64,000 bases of DNA from an uncultured Bacteroidia bacterium (lineage in GTDB: Bacteria; Bacteroidota; Bacteroidia; Bacteroidales; UBA932), in the NCBI GenBank assembly GCA_902801885.1, contig CADCJX010000008.1, positions 122,667 through 186,666 on the forward strand, written 5' to 3'. Under the pieces are notes generated by a model that was given only the letters and a program-made list of their open reading frames with translations, ran no database searches and had not been told where the DNA came from. The position numbers and the translations under genes are program-made. Shown here in pieces: positions 7,637 to 15,656 of the stretch (positions are counted from its first letter, which is position 1; each line of letters opens with the position of its first letter).

Positions 7637-10591
7637 CTATTCGGTTTCAATGGTGATTGCCTTGATGTAAAGGGCTTTTTCAGAGGCATTGTCCCATGTC
7701 AAAGTAATGGTACCGCTTCCTGATCCTGTGAATTCCAGAGAAGTGGATTCCATTGATAGAGACTTGCTGCCGAAATCAGAATCACCGACCGAGACACTCA
7801 ATGTGGCGTTGATCCCGGAGGCACCTGCTGTGGTTACTGTAATAGATTTGATGGTTCCGGATATGCCAGAAGTAGAAAGAACCAGCTCAGAGGCTGAGTT
7901 TTTAGCACTTCCGATCTGGAGACCCTTGTCGTAGCGTGTGTCAAAATTGAAGTATGCAGATCCTCTCCAAGAGTAGCTGATACTCCAGTTGACTCCGCCT
8001 AAAGAGGCAGAACTGGCAGGGCTGTCAGCACTGCCGAAGTCCCCACTTTCAAATGTATAGGTGTAAGAACCTTCGATAGGAGTGTCATCTCCGCCGGGAG
8101 TGACTTCTCCTCCGCCCTGGCTGGCTCCGTTGTCCGTGATTTCAGTGAGGATGATATTCAAGTACTTGTCACTTCCTGTGAATCCGTTGAAGTAGCCCTT
8201 TACCGTGACATTGTGGCCGCTCAAGCTTTCGAGCTTGGCACCTGAAATGTATGTGCCTACGTCATTGATCGGGTAGGAGATGCTGCCCGTGTGAGCAGAT
8301 GCTCCCGCTACCGTGATGTTGTAGTAATTGCCGCTCTTTACAAGGTCCCCGGTGAAGGAAACGTATTCAGCCACATCGCTGGAATAATCGTCGAATGTGG
8401 AAGTTACGTTCGTGGCTTCAGGGTGTGAAACCGGGTTGCCGGAAGAAGAGACGGTTACATCAGAAGCAGAGCTGATGGTTATTTCAGGGACTCCATTGTA
8501 CGTGGTCTTCGTTCCCTTGATCGAGACGATGTCACCGATTCCGGCTGAAACGCTGATTTTGCTGCCATGATAGAGGTAGGCGGCACTCGTACCATCTGAG
8601 ACTATGATACCCTGTGTAGATTGGGCGACTACAAGGGCATTCTTAGCCTCGAACTGGGTCTCATCATCCAGCCCGATGACCTGGGTGATGGTCATTGCGG
8701 AAGTACCATTGTTGACCCTCTTGGTTGCAATGATGTAGGCAGTCCCGTCGGTAGAACCGTACCAGTAGCCTTCTACTGTAACGTTATGCCCGTCGAGGGC
8801 CTCCATGCTGAGTTCGTAATTAGGATTGTAGACTACGACTTTGGTAGAGGCACCAGGGACAGACATGCTGCATGTGCCGTTCTCAACCGTCATATCTCCG
8901 GTAACAGTTACGTACTGGGCTGTGGATGGCGAATAGGAATCAAGATTCTTGGTAATGTCCGTTGCAGAAGGATAGGTGACCTTATTGCCTGAAGATGCAA
9001 CGTTAAGGTCGCTGATACTCTCAAGGTCGGTGATGCCGTTCAATGTTCCGGTCAGGGCCTTGAAGCTGACGGAGTCTCCGATTTCGGCCATACTCTGGCC
9101 AGCATTGACGAAGGCTGCACTTTCTCCATCAGTGATGACGAAACCGTTGGTGGTGACAGCCGTTACCAGTGAGGGCTCGAGTTCAATATCCTCTCCTTCT
9201 TCTGTAGCTACAGCCTCGGTTACGTCGATACCGGCACCTCCGGTGTAAGGAGCCTGGATCACGGTGCAGGTTTCGGTGAGATCGTTGCCGCTGAAGACGA
9301 CAGTCGCTGTCCTTTCGGCCTCGGTGGTATTCCTTGTGGCTGTAAAGGTGAACACCTTATCGGTCAGTGCCTTTGTGGTGGGATCGACGCTAAGCCAGTC
9401 GCTGCCTTCAGTCACAGTGGCTGTTACAACTATGTTGGTGCTGACAACGAAGGCAACCTTCTGGCGGCGGCCATCGATCTTGACCTCGTTGCTGGACAGG
9501 ACAAGGGCATCCCTGGTTACCTGCCGCAGGGAAACTACCGTTCCGTCTTCGAGGGTGATAGTGCAGTTTCGATAGTCGTATGATTCATTGGACTGGATGT
9601 TCAGGATGACCTGGTCGCCTGCCTCTACGACTTCCACCCAACCTTCAGCTTCCTCGCTGAGTTCAGCGGTGCAGGATGTGATAGGGATGACAAGTTCTCC
9701 ACCATCAGGGTCGACTATGTAATCGGTCCTGACCGCAGGCTTGGCCTCTTCGTTGAAACCGATGTTGATGATCTTGACAAACGATCCTCCCTTCTCATCG
9801 GTCAGAAGGAACATGATCTTCGAGGGAGTCACATTGGCAGGAGACTTGATTGAGATCCTTCCGGATGTCTCGTCAGCGGGATAGATAGTTACGGTCCAAC
9901 CGTTGCTTTCGAAAGTCTCAATTTCAGTCTTGGCACCTTCGGGAGCGATAATCTTGTAGGATGTGCTGAGCACTTCGCTGTTACGCATCTTCTCGAATAC
10001 GCTCTCGTTGAAGACCAGCTGAAGTTTATTGGCGGCGTTTGCAAGAGGCAGGGTTATGACGCTGCCGTCGCTGAGAGTAAAGATGGCGTTGTTGGCATCT
10101 GTCACTACGCTCTCGAAGAGGCTGACGGAAGAAGCCTGCCCCTCAACCTTTGCCCAGGAGTTCCCTTCGTCATAGGAAACGAACCACTGGTCATCTTCGA
10201 TTTTCAGTTTGGGCGTTTCGCCTGTTGACACTTTCTTTCCGGAAGCATCAAGAAGCCAGTTCCCGCCTACTGTCCAATAGTAGTTGCCATCATAATCCTG
10301 CTTTGCACCGAACTGGGGGATTAGTGCTTCGGTTGAGAGGATGGTGACGGTCGTTCCATCCGAGAAGGAAACAGCCTGGCCTTTGTCTGTCGTCCTGATT
10401 GCAGTGACAGTGATGTTTTTCTGCAGTGCGGCCACGATCGACTGCAGAGAACTGACGTTCGAGTTAAGGCTCTCGAGGGACTCGATCTTGGCCTTCTGGG
10501 CATTCAGTTCCGCCCAGACCTTCGAATCGTCATACTTGCAACCTGCCAGCATGCATGCAAGGGGCAGGAGTAAGAATAAAAACTTTTTCAT
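7637..10591 (-). CDS. Large surface lipoprotein with DUF4988-like, BACON and duplicated OB-like domains
   Basis: The protein is 984 residues and has a signal peptide with lipobox (CMLAGC, Cys at about 18), so it is probably exported to the outer membrane surface. A coiled-coil-like stretch (about 22-60) leads into a DUF4988/PL29 N-terminal-type domain with a ...VSFSDGTTVTIL... pattern repeated near 175. A BACON-type domain lies at about 365-447 (SDWLSVDP, then TATVVFSGNDLTETCTV). Two related domains follow at about 460-630 and 634-820, each with ...ITDGxSAA/VSDGTSAA..., V.V.SSGN.V..P.AT..T and HNVTV.GY, resembling the OB-like modules of Bacteroidetes secreted nucleases, but with no nuclease domain. 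The C-terminal ~150 residues form a beta-rich domain. Function unknown; adhesion or glycan binding is a guess. Confidence 0.7.
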   Translation of the reverse strand: MKKFLFLLLPLACMLAGCKYDDSKVWAELNAQKAKIESLESLNSNVSSLQSIVAALQKNITVTAIRTTDKGQAVSFSDGTTVTILSTEALIPQFGAKQDYDGNYYWTVGGNWLLDASGKKVSTGETPKLKIEDDQWFVSYDEGNSWAKVEGQASSVSLFESVVTDANNAIFTLSDGSVITLPLANAANKLQLVFNESVFEKMRNSEVLSTSYKIIAPEGAKTEIETFESNGWTVTIYPADETSGRISIKSPANVTPSKIMFLLTDEKGGSFVKIINIGFNEEAKPAVRTDYIVDPDGGELVIPITSCTAELSEEAEGWVEVVEAGDQVILNIQSNESYDYRNCTITLEDGTVVSLRQVTRDALVLSSNEVKIDGRRQKVAFVVSTNIVVTATVTEGSDWLSVDPTTKALTDKVFTFTATRNTTEAERTATVVFSGNDLTETCTVIQAPYTGGAGIDVTEAVATEEGEDIELEPSLVTAVTTNGFVITDGESAAFVNAGQSMAEIGDSVSFKALTGTLNGITDLESISDLNVASSGNKVTYPSATDITKNLDSYSPSTAQYVTVTGDMTVENGTCSMSVPGASTKVVVYNPNYELSMEALDGHNVTVEGYWYGSTDGTAYIIATKRVNNGTSAMTITQVIGLDDETQFEAKNALVVAQSTQGIIVSDGTSAAYLYHGSKISVSAGIGDIVSIKGTKTTYNGVPEITISSASDVTVSSSGNPVSHPEATNVTSTFDDYSSDVAEYVSFTGDLVKSGNYYNITVAGASAHTGSISYPINDVGTYISGAKLESLSGHNVTVKGYFNGFTGSDKYLNIILTEITDNGASQGGGEVTPGGDDTPIEGSYTYTFESGDFGSADSPASSASLGGVNWSISYSWRGSAYFNFDTRYDKGLQIGSAKNSASELVLSTSGISGTIKSITVTTAGASGINATLSVSVGDSDFGSKSLSMESTSLEFTGSGSGTITLTWDNASEKALYIKAITIETE

Positions 10592-10687
10592 TTGATATCT
10601 TGATTTATTGTTAGTTATTATGTGTGTATAATCGGGTAAAAGTACGCAGAATCTCTCTCAGTCGCAAGTAAAAGACCCCAAGATCGG

Positions 10688-10731
10688 TGATAAAAGTTAT
10701 CAACAGCAGTTTGTTGATAATTGTACTTTGC
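10688..10731 (+). promoter_or_regulatory. Operator-like palindromes at the threonine-aldolase promoter
   Basis: A perfect 9-bp inverted repeat, TTATCAACA (10697-10705) and TGTTGATAA (10712-10720), has a 6-base spacer. Just upstream TGATAA (10688-10693) pairs with TTATCA (10697-10702). The three TGATAA half-sites lead directly into TACTTTGC (10724-10731), a -7-like box one base short of the TAnnTTTG consensus. The layout fits a repressor site overlapping the promoter. Nothing nearby encodes an obvious cognate regulator. Confidence 0.5.
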
Positions 10732-11732
10732 GCAAAAATGCACATGAGGCAATCCTCCACCGTTTGATGGAAACGAACCTCGAACAGACTCCGGGTTATG
10801 GCCTGGATAAGTATTCAGAAAGCGCGAAGGACCGGATCCGTGAAGCATTCGGCATTCCGGATGCCAAGGTGTTTTTCCTGGTCGGAGGCACCCAGACCAA
10901 TTCCACGGTCATTGCTTCCATGCTTCATGACTACCAAGGAGTCGTAGCGGTGGAGACCGGTCATATCGGAGTCCATGAAAGCGGTGCCGTCGAGTTTACC
11001 GGCCACAAGGTGCTGACCCTTCCTCATCACGATGGCAAGATGACAGCCGAAGACCTCAGGGCCTATCTTGAAGCTTTTTATGCTGACGGTACGTACGAGC
11101 ATATGGTCATCCCCGGAATGGTCTACATCTCCTTCCCGACCGAGTTCGGTACAATTTATTCAAAGACGGAACTGGCGGCCCTGCACCGGGTTTGCAAGGA
11201 GTATTCCCTTCCGCTCTTTGTCGACGGAGCCCGTCTTGGCTACGGCTTGATGAGTGAGGCAAATGACATCGATCCGAAGGAACTGCCGGAACTCTGCGAT
11301 GTTTTCTATGTCGGGGGTACCAAGGTTGGAGCCTTGTTCGGGGAAGCTGTAGTTTTCACCGGTGGAAATGCTCCAGCCCATTTCTTCACCACGATCAAGC
11401 AGCATGGCGCATTAATGGCCAAAGGCCGTCTGCTGGGACTCCAGTTCGACACCCTCTTTACCGACGGACTGTACTTCAGGATAGCTGCACATGCCGACAG
11501 GATTGCGGCTTTGCTTAAAGGAATATTCCTGGAGAAAGGCTACAAGATTTACATAGATTCTCCGACCAACCAGCAGTTCTTCGTGATGTCCCGCCAGAAA
11601 GCCAAGGAACTGCATGGGAAAGTCCGTTTCGAGGACTGGTGTCCCGTGGACGAGGACAATATAGCTGTCCGCTTCGTCACCAGCTGGGCAACTACCGAGG
11701 AGAATGTCCTTGCCCTCAAGGAAATCATCTGA
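10728..11732 (+). CDS. ltaE: Threonine-aldolase/beta-eliminating lyase-like PLP enzyme, uncertain 5' end
   Basis: This is a fold-type I PLP enzyme resembling low-specificity L-threonine aldolase, which cleaves threonine to glycine and acetaldehyde. Motifs seen: LEQTPGYGLDKYS (about 17-29), FLVGGTQTNS (about 46-55), ETGHIGVHESGA (about 75-86), FVDGARLGYGL (about 164-174) and FYVGGTKVGALFGEA, with the PLP-binding lysine in GGTK (about 201). The family normally begins with an F.NDYSEGAHP-type segment; here only NAHEAIL is left, and no ATG is available in frame upstream. The only possible start is TTG 10728, which lies inside the putative -7 box. The ATG at 10738 is in another frame and stops after 9 codons. 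A small 5' deletion, frameshift or assembly error is possible. Confidence 0.78.
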   Translation: MRKNAHEAILHRLMETNLEQTPGYGLDKYSESAKDRIREAFGIPDAKVFFLVGGTQTNSTVIASMLHDYQGVVAVETGHIGVHESGAVEFTGHKVLTLPHHDGKMTAEDLRAYLEAFYADGTYEHMVIPGMVYISFPTEFGTIYSKTELAALHRVCKEYSLPLFVDGARLGYGLMSEANDIDPKELPELCDVFYVGGTKVGALFGEAVVFTGGNAPAHFFTTIKQHGALMAKGRLLGLQFDTLFTDGLYFRIAAHADRIAALLKGIFLEKGYKIYIDSPTNQQFFVMSRQKAKELHGKVRFEDWCPVDEDNIAVRFVTSWATTEENVLALKEII

Positions 11733-11741
11733 CCATAACGC

Positions 11742-11763
11742 AAAAACAGGCCCGAGAGCCTGT
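11742..11763 (-). terminator. Terminator of tRNA-Leu
   Basis: ACAGGC (11746-11751) pairs with GCCTGT (11758-11763) across a 6-base loop. Read on the minus strand, the stem is followed by TTTTTG, as expected for an intrinsic terminator just after the tRNA. It may also end the convergent aldolase transcript weakly. Confidence 0.6.
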
Positions 11764-11769
11764 CCCTTG

Positions 11770-11849
11770 TGCGGGTGAAGGGACTCGAACCCATACGCCG
11801 AAGCACCAGATCCTAAGTCTGGCTTGTCTACCAGTTCCAACACACCCGC
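11770..11849 (-). tRNA. tRNA-Leu (anticodon TAG)
   Basis: Read on the minus strand, the acceptor arm GCGGGTG (plus 11843-11849) pairs with CACCCGC (plus 11771-11777). The D-arm (AACTGGTAGACA), the anticodon stem-loop with loop CTTAGGA giving anticodon TAG, a short variable arm (TGCTTCGGCG) and the T-arm GGGTTCGAGTCCC are all present. CCA is not encoded. Decodes CUA and related leucine codons. Confidence 0.93.
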
Positions 11850-11859
11850 AATCGGACTG

Positions 11860-11890
11860 CAAAGATAAGCATTTTTTATTCTTCTCCAAC
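11860..11890 (-). promoter_or_regulatory. Promoter of tRNA-Leu
   Basis: The -7 box TATCTTTG (11867-11860) matches TAnnTTTG perfectly. A GTTG at 11890-11887 lies 19 bases upstream, close to the -33 TTTG. The -33 box falls inside the last codons of the upstream AsmA gene. Confidence 0.6.
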
Positions 11891-14800
11891 TGCCTCTCCC
11901 AAGGCTTCCAGGGCTTTCTGTTCAATGGTGGACAGTTCCTCGGTCTCTTCGGCTGAGTAGGCGATTTCCGTCTTCTTCTCTTCCACTGCCTCCTGTGCCT
12001 TCTCGTGCTGGATCATTGCCTGTTCCACCCCTCGGTTGAAGATGTTATGGATAGAGTTGACAAGGTTAAGCCTGACATCGTCTATCTCATTGTCAAAGAG
12101 AGGAATCTTTGTGGACTTGAATTTAGCCTTCCCAAATTTCCATTTCCAAGCATCGAAGTTGCCTCCCATGTTCACTCCGAACTTGAAAGGTATCGGAGAC
12201 TTTATTGCGGAAACATGATACTTGAAATTCTGGTCGAAACCTTGGATGCCGTTCAAGGCTACTGTGTAGCGGTCGACCTTGAGGATGAAAGGGAAGACCT
12301 CCAGCTGGTTTTCCTTTATTATTCCCCGGGCGGACATGGAATTGATGTAGCTTGAGTCCTTATCCTTGAACATCAGCGTCTTGCGAAGCTTGTCCAGATC
12401 CTTGCTCTCGCTCAGGGACAAGTCCTTGCCGTCTATCTTGATCATTCCGCTCAATGAAGGCAGGACTATGTTCATGCTGGTGTCAATTGCGGTGGTAGTG
12501 GCGATCTCGCAGTCCAGGAGGCCCTTGAAAGCCTTTAGCATCGGCATGATACTGTCGACGGCAGGGAAAAGCTGTATAACCTTTTCTGCAGTTATGTTCG
12601 AAAGCATCAGGTCGAACCCGGCCTTGAGGTCATTCTTCGTGCGGGTGGAATAGAATCCCTCAAGGAACACCTCGCCCATGTTCGTCATAGCCAGGGTGTT
12701 GGTGACCTGCAGGCAGCGTTCCTTCATATCCAGGTCGGTCGAAACGAAGGAAGTCTCCAGATCTGAATATTTTACCGTTTCCGCCTGGACGCTGACCTTG
12801 GCATTCAGGTTCGCGGGGATGACTATCAGGGAACTTGTGGAACTGGTGTCGACGACCGCTTCTTCCCTGACGGTGTTGAGGTAGGTCCCGTCATCAACTC
12901 CGGAAAGGGCTGTCTTTTCTCCAGGAGGAATGAATTGCTTTCCGGCATTCAGCGCGAACAGGATCTCGTTGAGGTCGATCCTGTGGGAGTTTACTCTCAT
13001 GTCAAGATTCAAACGTCCCCTGCCTGAAGTGATCGCTCTCTTTATTCCAGTAAGCGATCCTGAAGCCGAGACATCGGACGACCCTGATTTGACAGCCAGG
13101 CTGGAGAGGTCGATCCTGTTGTTGGTGAACTTGCCGCTGACTCCCGACAGGCTGTTTTCCAGAGGGTAATAAGGAGTGATGACCTTCCCGTCCTTGATCC
13201 TGATGGCTCCGGAGAATGTCCATTCGTTGAAATATTTCGCCACCCCATCCCCGAGTTTGAGGTTGATGTCCTTCTTCTCGAAATCTTTTTCAGAGAGGAA
13301 ATCCGGCACCTTTCCATCGCGAAGTCTTGGAAGCAGTCTCCCGGGCAGTGTGTCCATTTTTTCTTTTGCCTCGACTGAATTCGGGTGGGCGGAAAGGTTC
13401 AATGATGCTCCTGAGAAGGAATAGCGGTTGACGCTTTCACGGATAAAGACTGAGTTGTTGTTGCTCGATACAGACAGGTATGGGATGTTGACCTTGCCTT
13501 CAGGGATAAGGGACAACTTTATGGTGTTCCCTGACCCTCGCACTCCTACGAAGCATGAATCTACGTCCATCATGCCTATGGATGCAATGTCCAGATGACC
13601 ATGGATCGGATGCCTTCCATGGGTCCCTTTGATGGTCTCTTCAGTGTTGTGGGCAGAGAGTCTTATACCTCTTCCACGGAAGAAAGTGGTTTTCCCATAT
13701 TCAGCAAACAGACTGTCCACCGAGGCGGAGACTCCGACATGGTCATGGTTTCCACCTTCGTCATCATGACGGGAGAAAGGTCCGAGTTCTATGGATGTAC
13801 TTCCGAGGAATGCATTGATGGAATCTTTTGGATCGCGAATCCTTATTCCGTCGCTTACGAGCCGGCCTGATAATCCCGATTCTCCGAAGTTGTAGATGTC
13901 CAGCTGGGAAAGTTTGAAACCACCTTTGAGGTTGCCGTCAAGATTGCCGCTTGCGGTTATCCCAAGATCTTCAGGAAGGAACCGCACGAGGGAATCCAGT
14001 TTCAAATGCAGCTTGCTGTCAATGTTCATGAGAGGGTCTCCGGCCAACAGGTCATTCGCCGAACCTTTCAGCTGTATGTCAGCCCCGCCGATGTGGAAGC
14101 AGAGATCCTCTATATCCGTCACCAACTTGCCATCACTTACGAAAGCTGTTGCGTCCAGGTCCATCCTTCCTTCTTCATCTATACCTTCCCATCCTACTTT
14201 GGAATCGGGGATGCTCAGGTGTACAGACATCTTTGGAAGTTCCTTTGTCTGTGCCACATAGTACCCGTCGCAATGTGCGTCAAGGGAAATCCTTGCATCT
14301 GTCTTGAGTTTCTTAAGGATGGGGAAGTTATTCCCGAAATAGCCGGTTACCTCCCTGACAGGCTGGTCGTCGATCGAGGCGTCCGCCTTGACGAAGATGT
14401 TCTCTCCGCTCATGTCCACAAGACCATCTGCTATCATTTCAATCATGGCTACAGATGCCTTGAGCTCTTTGACTGAATATACTCTCTTTTCAAAGTCGGG
14501 GTAGAACCTTGCCGCGAGCTTTACCGGAAGGTCAAGCACTCCTGTCGCAGCCGTCTTGAGCCTGAACCTGGTGTCAAGGTCGACATCGTAATGCTGTTCC
14601 CTATGGTTCTTTACGGATAGGTGATCAAGAGAGACAGCCCCTTCAAGACCGTCAGGTATGCTGGTGTACACGGTAAAAGGGTCCTTTTCAAGGCTTACCC
14701 TGCCGATGGAGATCGGGGGCAATTTGAAAGATGTGGTGTCCTCAGGATCGGAAGAGGGGAGACGGAGGACGTTCCAGTTGCCGGTGAGCGAGTCGTAGCG

Positions 14801-15262
14801 GTGCAGGAATATCCTGGGATGCTCAAGGACTACATGTGGGATCCTGATCTTTTTCTTGAGAGCCTCCATGTAGTTGACCGAAGCGCTGAGCCGTGAGAAG
14901 CTGGCAAGGGTGTCAGATGTGGGTAAGTGCCAACCGGAACGGTGGAGGGAGTCTCCGGAAGGGATCAGAGAATCGAAAGCTGCGAACCGCTCGTGAGGGT
15001 AAGTCAGGACGAAACCGTCGATGCTGACGTTGAGGTTCGGGAAACTCTTGAACACGGAAGCCTTTATGCTCGAAAAATCGACGTCACCTTCGACATATTC
15101 ATTGGCTAAGCTGGTGGCAATCCTCTTCAGGACCTTGGAATTCAGGGCGACCTGGATTCCGAGGAGCAGGACTGCCCAGAGCCCCAGGACCGACCACAGG
15201 AGGATCTTCCACCAGCGCCCTTTCTGCGGCCTGCTGACTTTATTCTTTTCCGATTCTGCCAT
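11876..15262 (-). CDS. Giant AsmA-family inner-membrane protein
   Basis: The protein is 1128 residues with a basic cytoplasmic N-terminus and one transmembrane helix (about 19-40, ILLWSVLGLWAVLLLGIQVAL). A long beta-rich periplasmic region follows. The NLNVSIDGFVLTYP segment near 75-90 and the C-terminal AsmA_2-like region are typical. AsmA/TamB/YhdP relatives are thought to form bridge-like conduits moving phospholipids between membranes; this role is inferred for the family. The C-terminal 60 residues are Glu/Ala/Lys-rich and helical (ending near EALGEAVGEE). A -7 box TAAATTTG lies on the minus strand at 15318-15311, about 50 bases upstream of the start. Confidence 0.82.
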   Translation of the reverse strand: MAESEKNKVSRPQKGRWWKILLWSVLGLWAVLLLGIQVALNSKVLKRIATSLANEYVEGDVDFSSIKASVFKSFPNLNVSIDGFVLTYPHERFAAFDSLIPSGDSLHRSGWHLPTSDTLASFSRLSASVNYMEALKKKIRIPHVVLEHPRIFLHRYDSLTGNWNVLRLPSSDPEDTTSFKLPPISIGRVSLEKDPFTVYTSIPDGLEGAVSLDHLSVKNHREQHYDVDLDTRFRLKTAATGVLDLPVKLAARFYPDFEKRVYSVKELKASVAMIEMIADGLVDMSGENIFVKADASIDDQPVREVTGYFGNNFPILKKLKTDARISLDAHCDGYYVAQTKELPKMSVHLSIPDSKVGWEGIDEEGRMDLDATAFVSDGKLVTDIEDLCFHIGGADIQLKGSANDLLAGDPLMNIDSKLHLKLDSLVRFLPEDLGITASGNLDGNLKGGFKLSQLDIYNFGESGLSGRLVSDGIRIRDPKDSINAFLGSTSIELGPFSRHDDEGGNHDHVGVSASVDSLFAEYGKTTFFRGRGIRLSAHNTEETIKGTHGRHPIHGHLDIASIGMMDVDSCFVGVRGSGNTIKLSLIPEGKVNIPYLSVSSNNNSVFIRESVNRYSFSGASLNLSAHPNSVEAKEKMDTLPGRLLPRLRDGKVPDFLSEKDFEKKDINLKLGDGVAKYFNEWTFSGAIRIKDGKVITPYYPLENSLSGVSGKFTNNRIDLSSLAVKSGSSDVSASGSLTGIKRAITSGRGRLNLDMRVNSHRIDLNEILFALNAGKQFIPPGEKTALSGVDDGTYLNTVREEAVVDTSSTSSLIVIPANLNAKVSVQAETVKYSDLETSFVSTDLDMKERCLQVTNTLAMTNMGEVFLEGFYSTRTKNDLKAGFDLMLSNITAEKVIQLFPAVDSIMPMLKAFKGLLDCEIATTTAIDTSMNIVLPSLSGMIKIDGKDLSLSESKDLDKLRKTLMFKDKDSSYINSMSARGIIKENQLEVFPFILKVDRYTVALNGIQGFDQNFKYHVSAIKSPIPFKFGVNMGGNFDAWKWKFGKAKFKSTKIPLFDNEIDDVRLNLVNSIHNIFNRGVEQAMIQHEKAQEAVEEKKTEIAYSAEETEELSTIEQKALEALGEAVGEE

Positions 15263-15321
15263 CGACTGCCTTCGATCTCATTATGAAGCTGGAATTAAAG
15301 GCTCCAGAAACAAATTTATGC

Positions 15322-15351
15322 AAAAAAAAAGACAAACCCTTGGGATTTGTC
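15322..15351 (-). terminator. Intrinsic terminator of rpsU
   Basis: On the minus strand GACAAATCCC, AA, GGGTTTGTC forms a 9-bp stem with one bulged T, followed by at least eight T residues (plus 15322-15330). It lies 25 bases after the rpsU stop. Confidence 0.92.
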
Positions 15352-15375
15352 TAATTCCTGATTCCAGGAGCATTC

Positions 15376-15570
15376 TTACTGCTCGTCCTGGAGCTTGAGA
15401 TGCTGGACGTAGATAGCCTTCATCCTGGCAGCTCTCTTCTTCACAGAAGGCTTCTCAAAATTCTTGCGGGCACGCATCTCGCGGATCGCACCAGTCTTTT
15501 CGAACTTCCTCTTGAATTTCTTCAGGGCCCTTTCGATATTCTCGCCTTCTTTAATGGGAACTATGATCAT
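15376..15570 (-). CDS. rpsU: 30S ribosomal protein bS21
   Basis: This is a 64-residue basic protein with the bS21 pattern MIIVPIKEGENIERALKKFK, then KTGAIREMRARKNFEKPS. In Bacteroidetes ribosomes bS21, with bS18 and bS6, holds the 16S anti-Shine-Dalgarno tail in a pocket, which explains why most genes here lack SD sequences. It is a single-gene unit with its own promoter, strong SD and terminator. Confidence 0.97.
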   Translation of the reverse strand: MIIVPIKEGENIERALKKFKRKFEKTGAIREMRARKNFEKPSVKKRAARMKAIYVQHLKLQDEQ

Positions 15571-15580
15571 TGCTAATTTA

Positions 15581-15590
15581 CCACCTCCTT
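15581..15590 (-). promoter_or_regulatory. Extended Shine-Dalgarno of rpsU
   Basis: On the minus strand AAGGAGGTGG lies 10 bases before the rpsU ATG, almost fully complementary to the 16S 3' end. This is exceptional in the window. From published Flavobacterium work, a strong SD on rpsU lets ribosomes lacking bS21 translate it, giving autoregulation. Confidence 0.85.
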
Positions 15591-15606
15591 TTTCTCAAAG
15601 CGGGTG

Positions 15607-15639
15607 CAAAGATATGAAAAAATTCTTAATTTTGTCAAA
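15607..15639 (-). promoter_or_regulatory. Promoter of rpsU (full Bacteroidetes consensus)
   Basis: The -33 box TTTG (15639-15636) and -7 box TATCTTTG (15614-15607) are separated by 21 bases, matching TTTG-N19-21-TAnnTTTG. On the plus strand the same stretch carries TAATTTTG (15627-15634), a perfect -7 box for the divergent ATPase gene, so the two promoters overlap. Confidence 0.85.
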
Positions 15640-15656
15640 ACAAAAATGTTATTTCA

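Noticed and set aside
10697-10705. TTATCAACA resembles a DnaA box.
   Set aside because: It is one arm of a longer perfect dyad at a promoter; no dnaA, dnaN or repeat cluster supports an origin.
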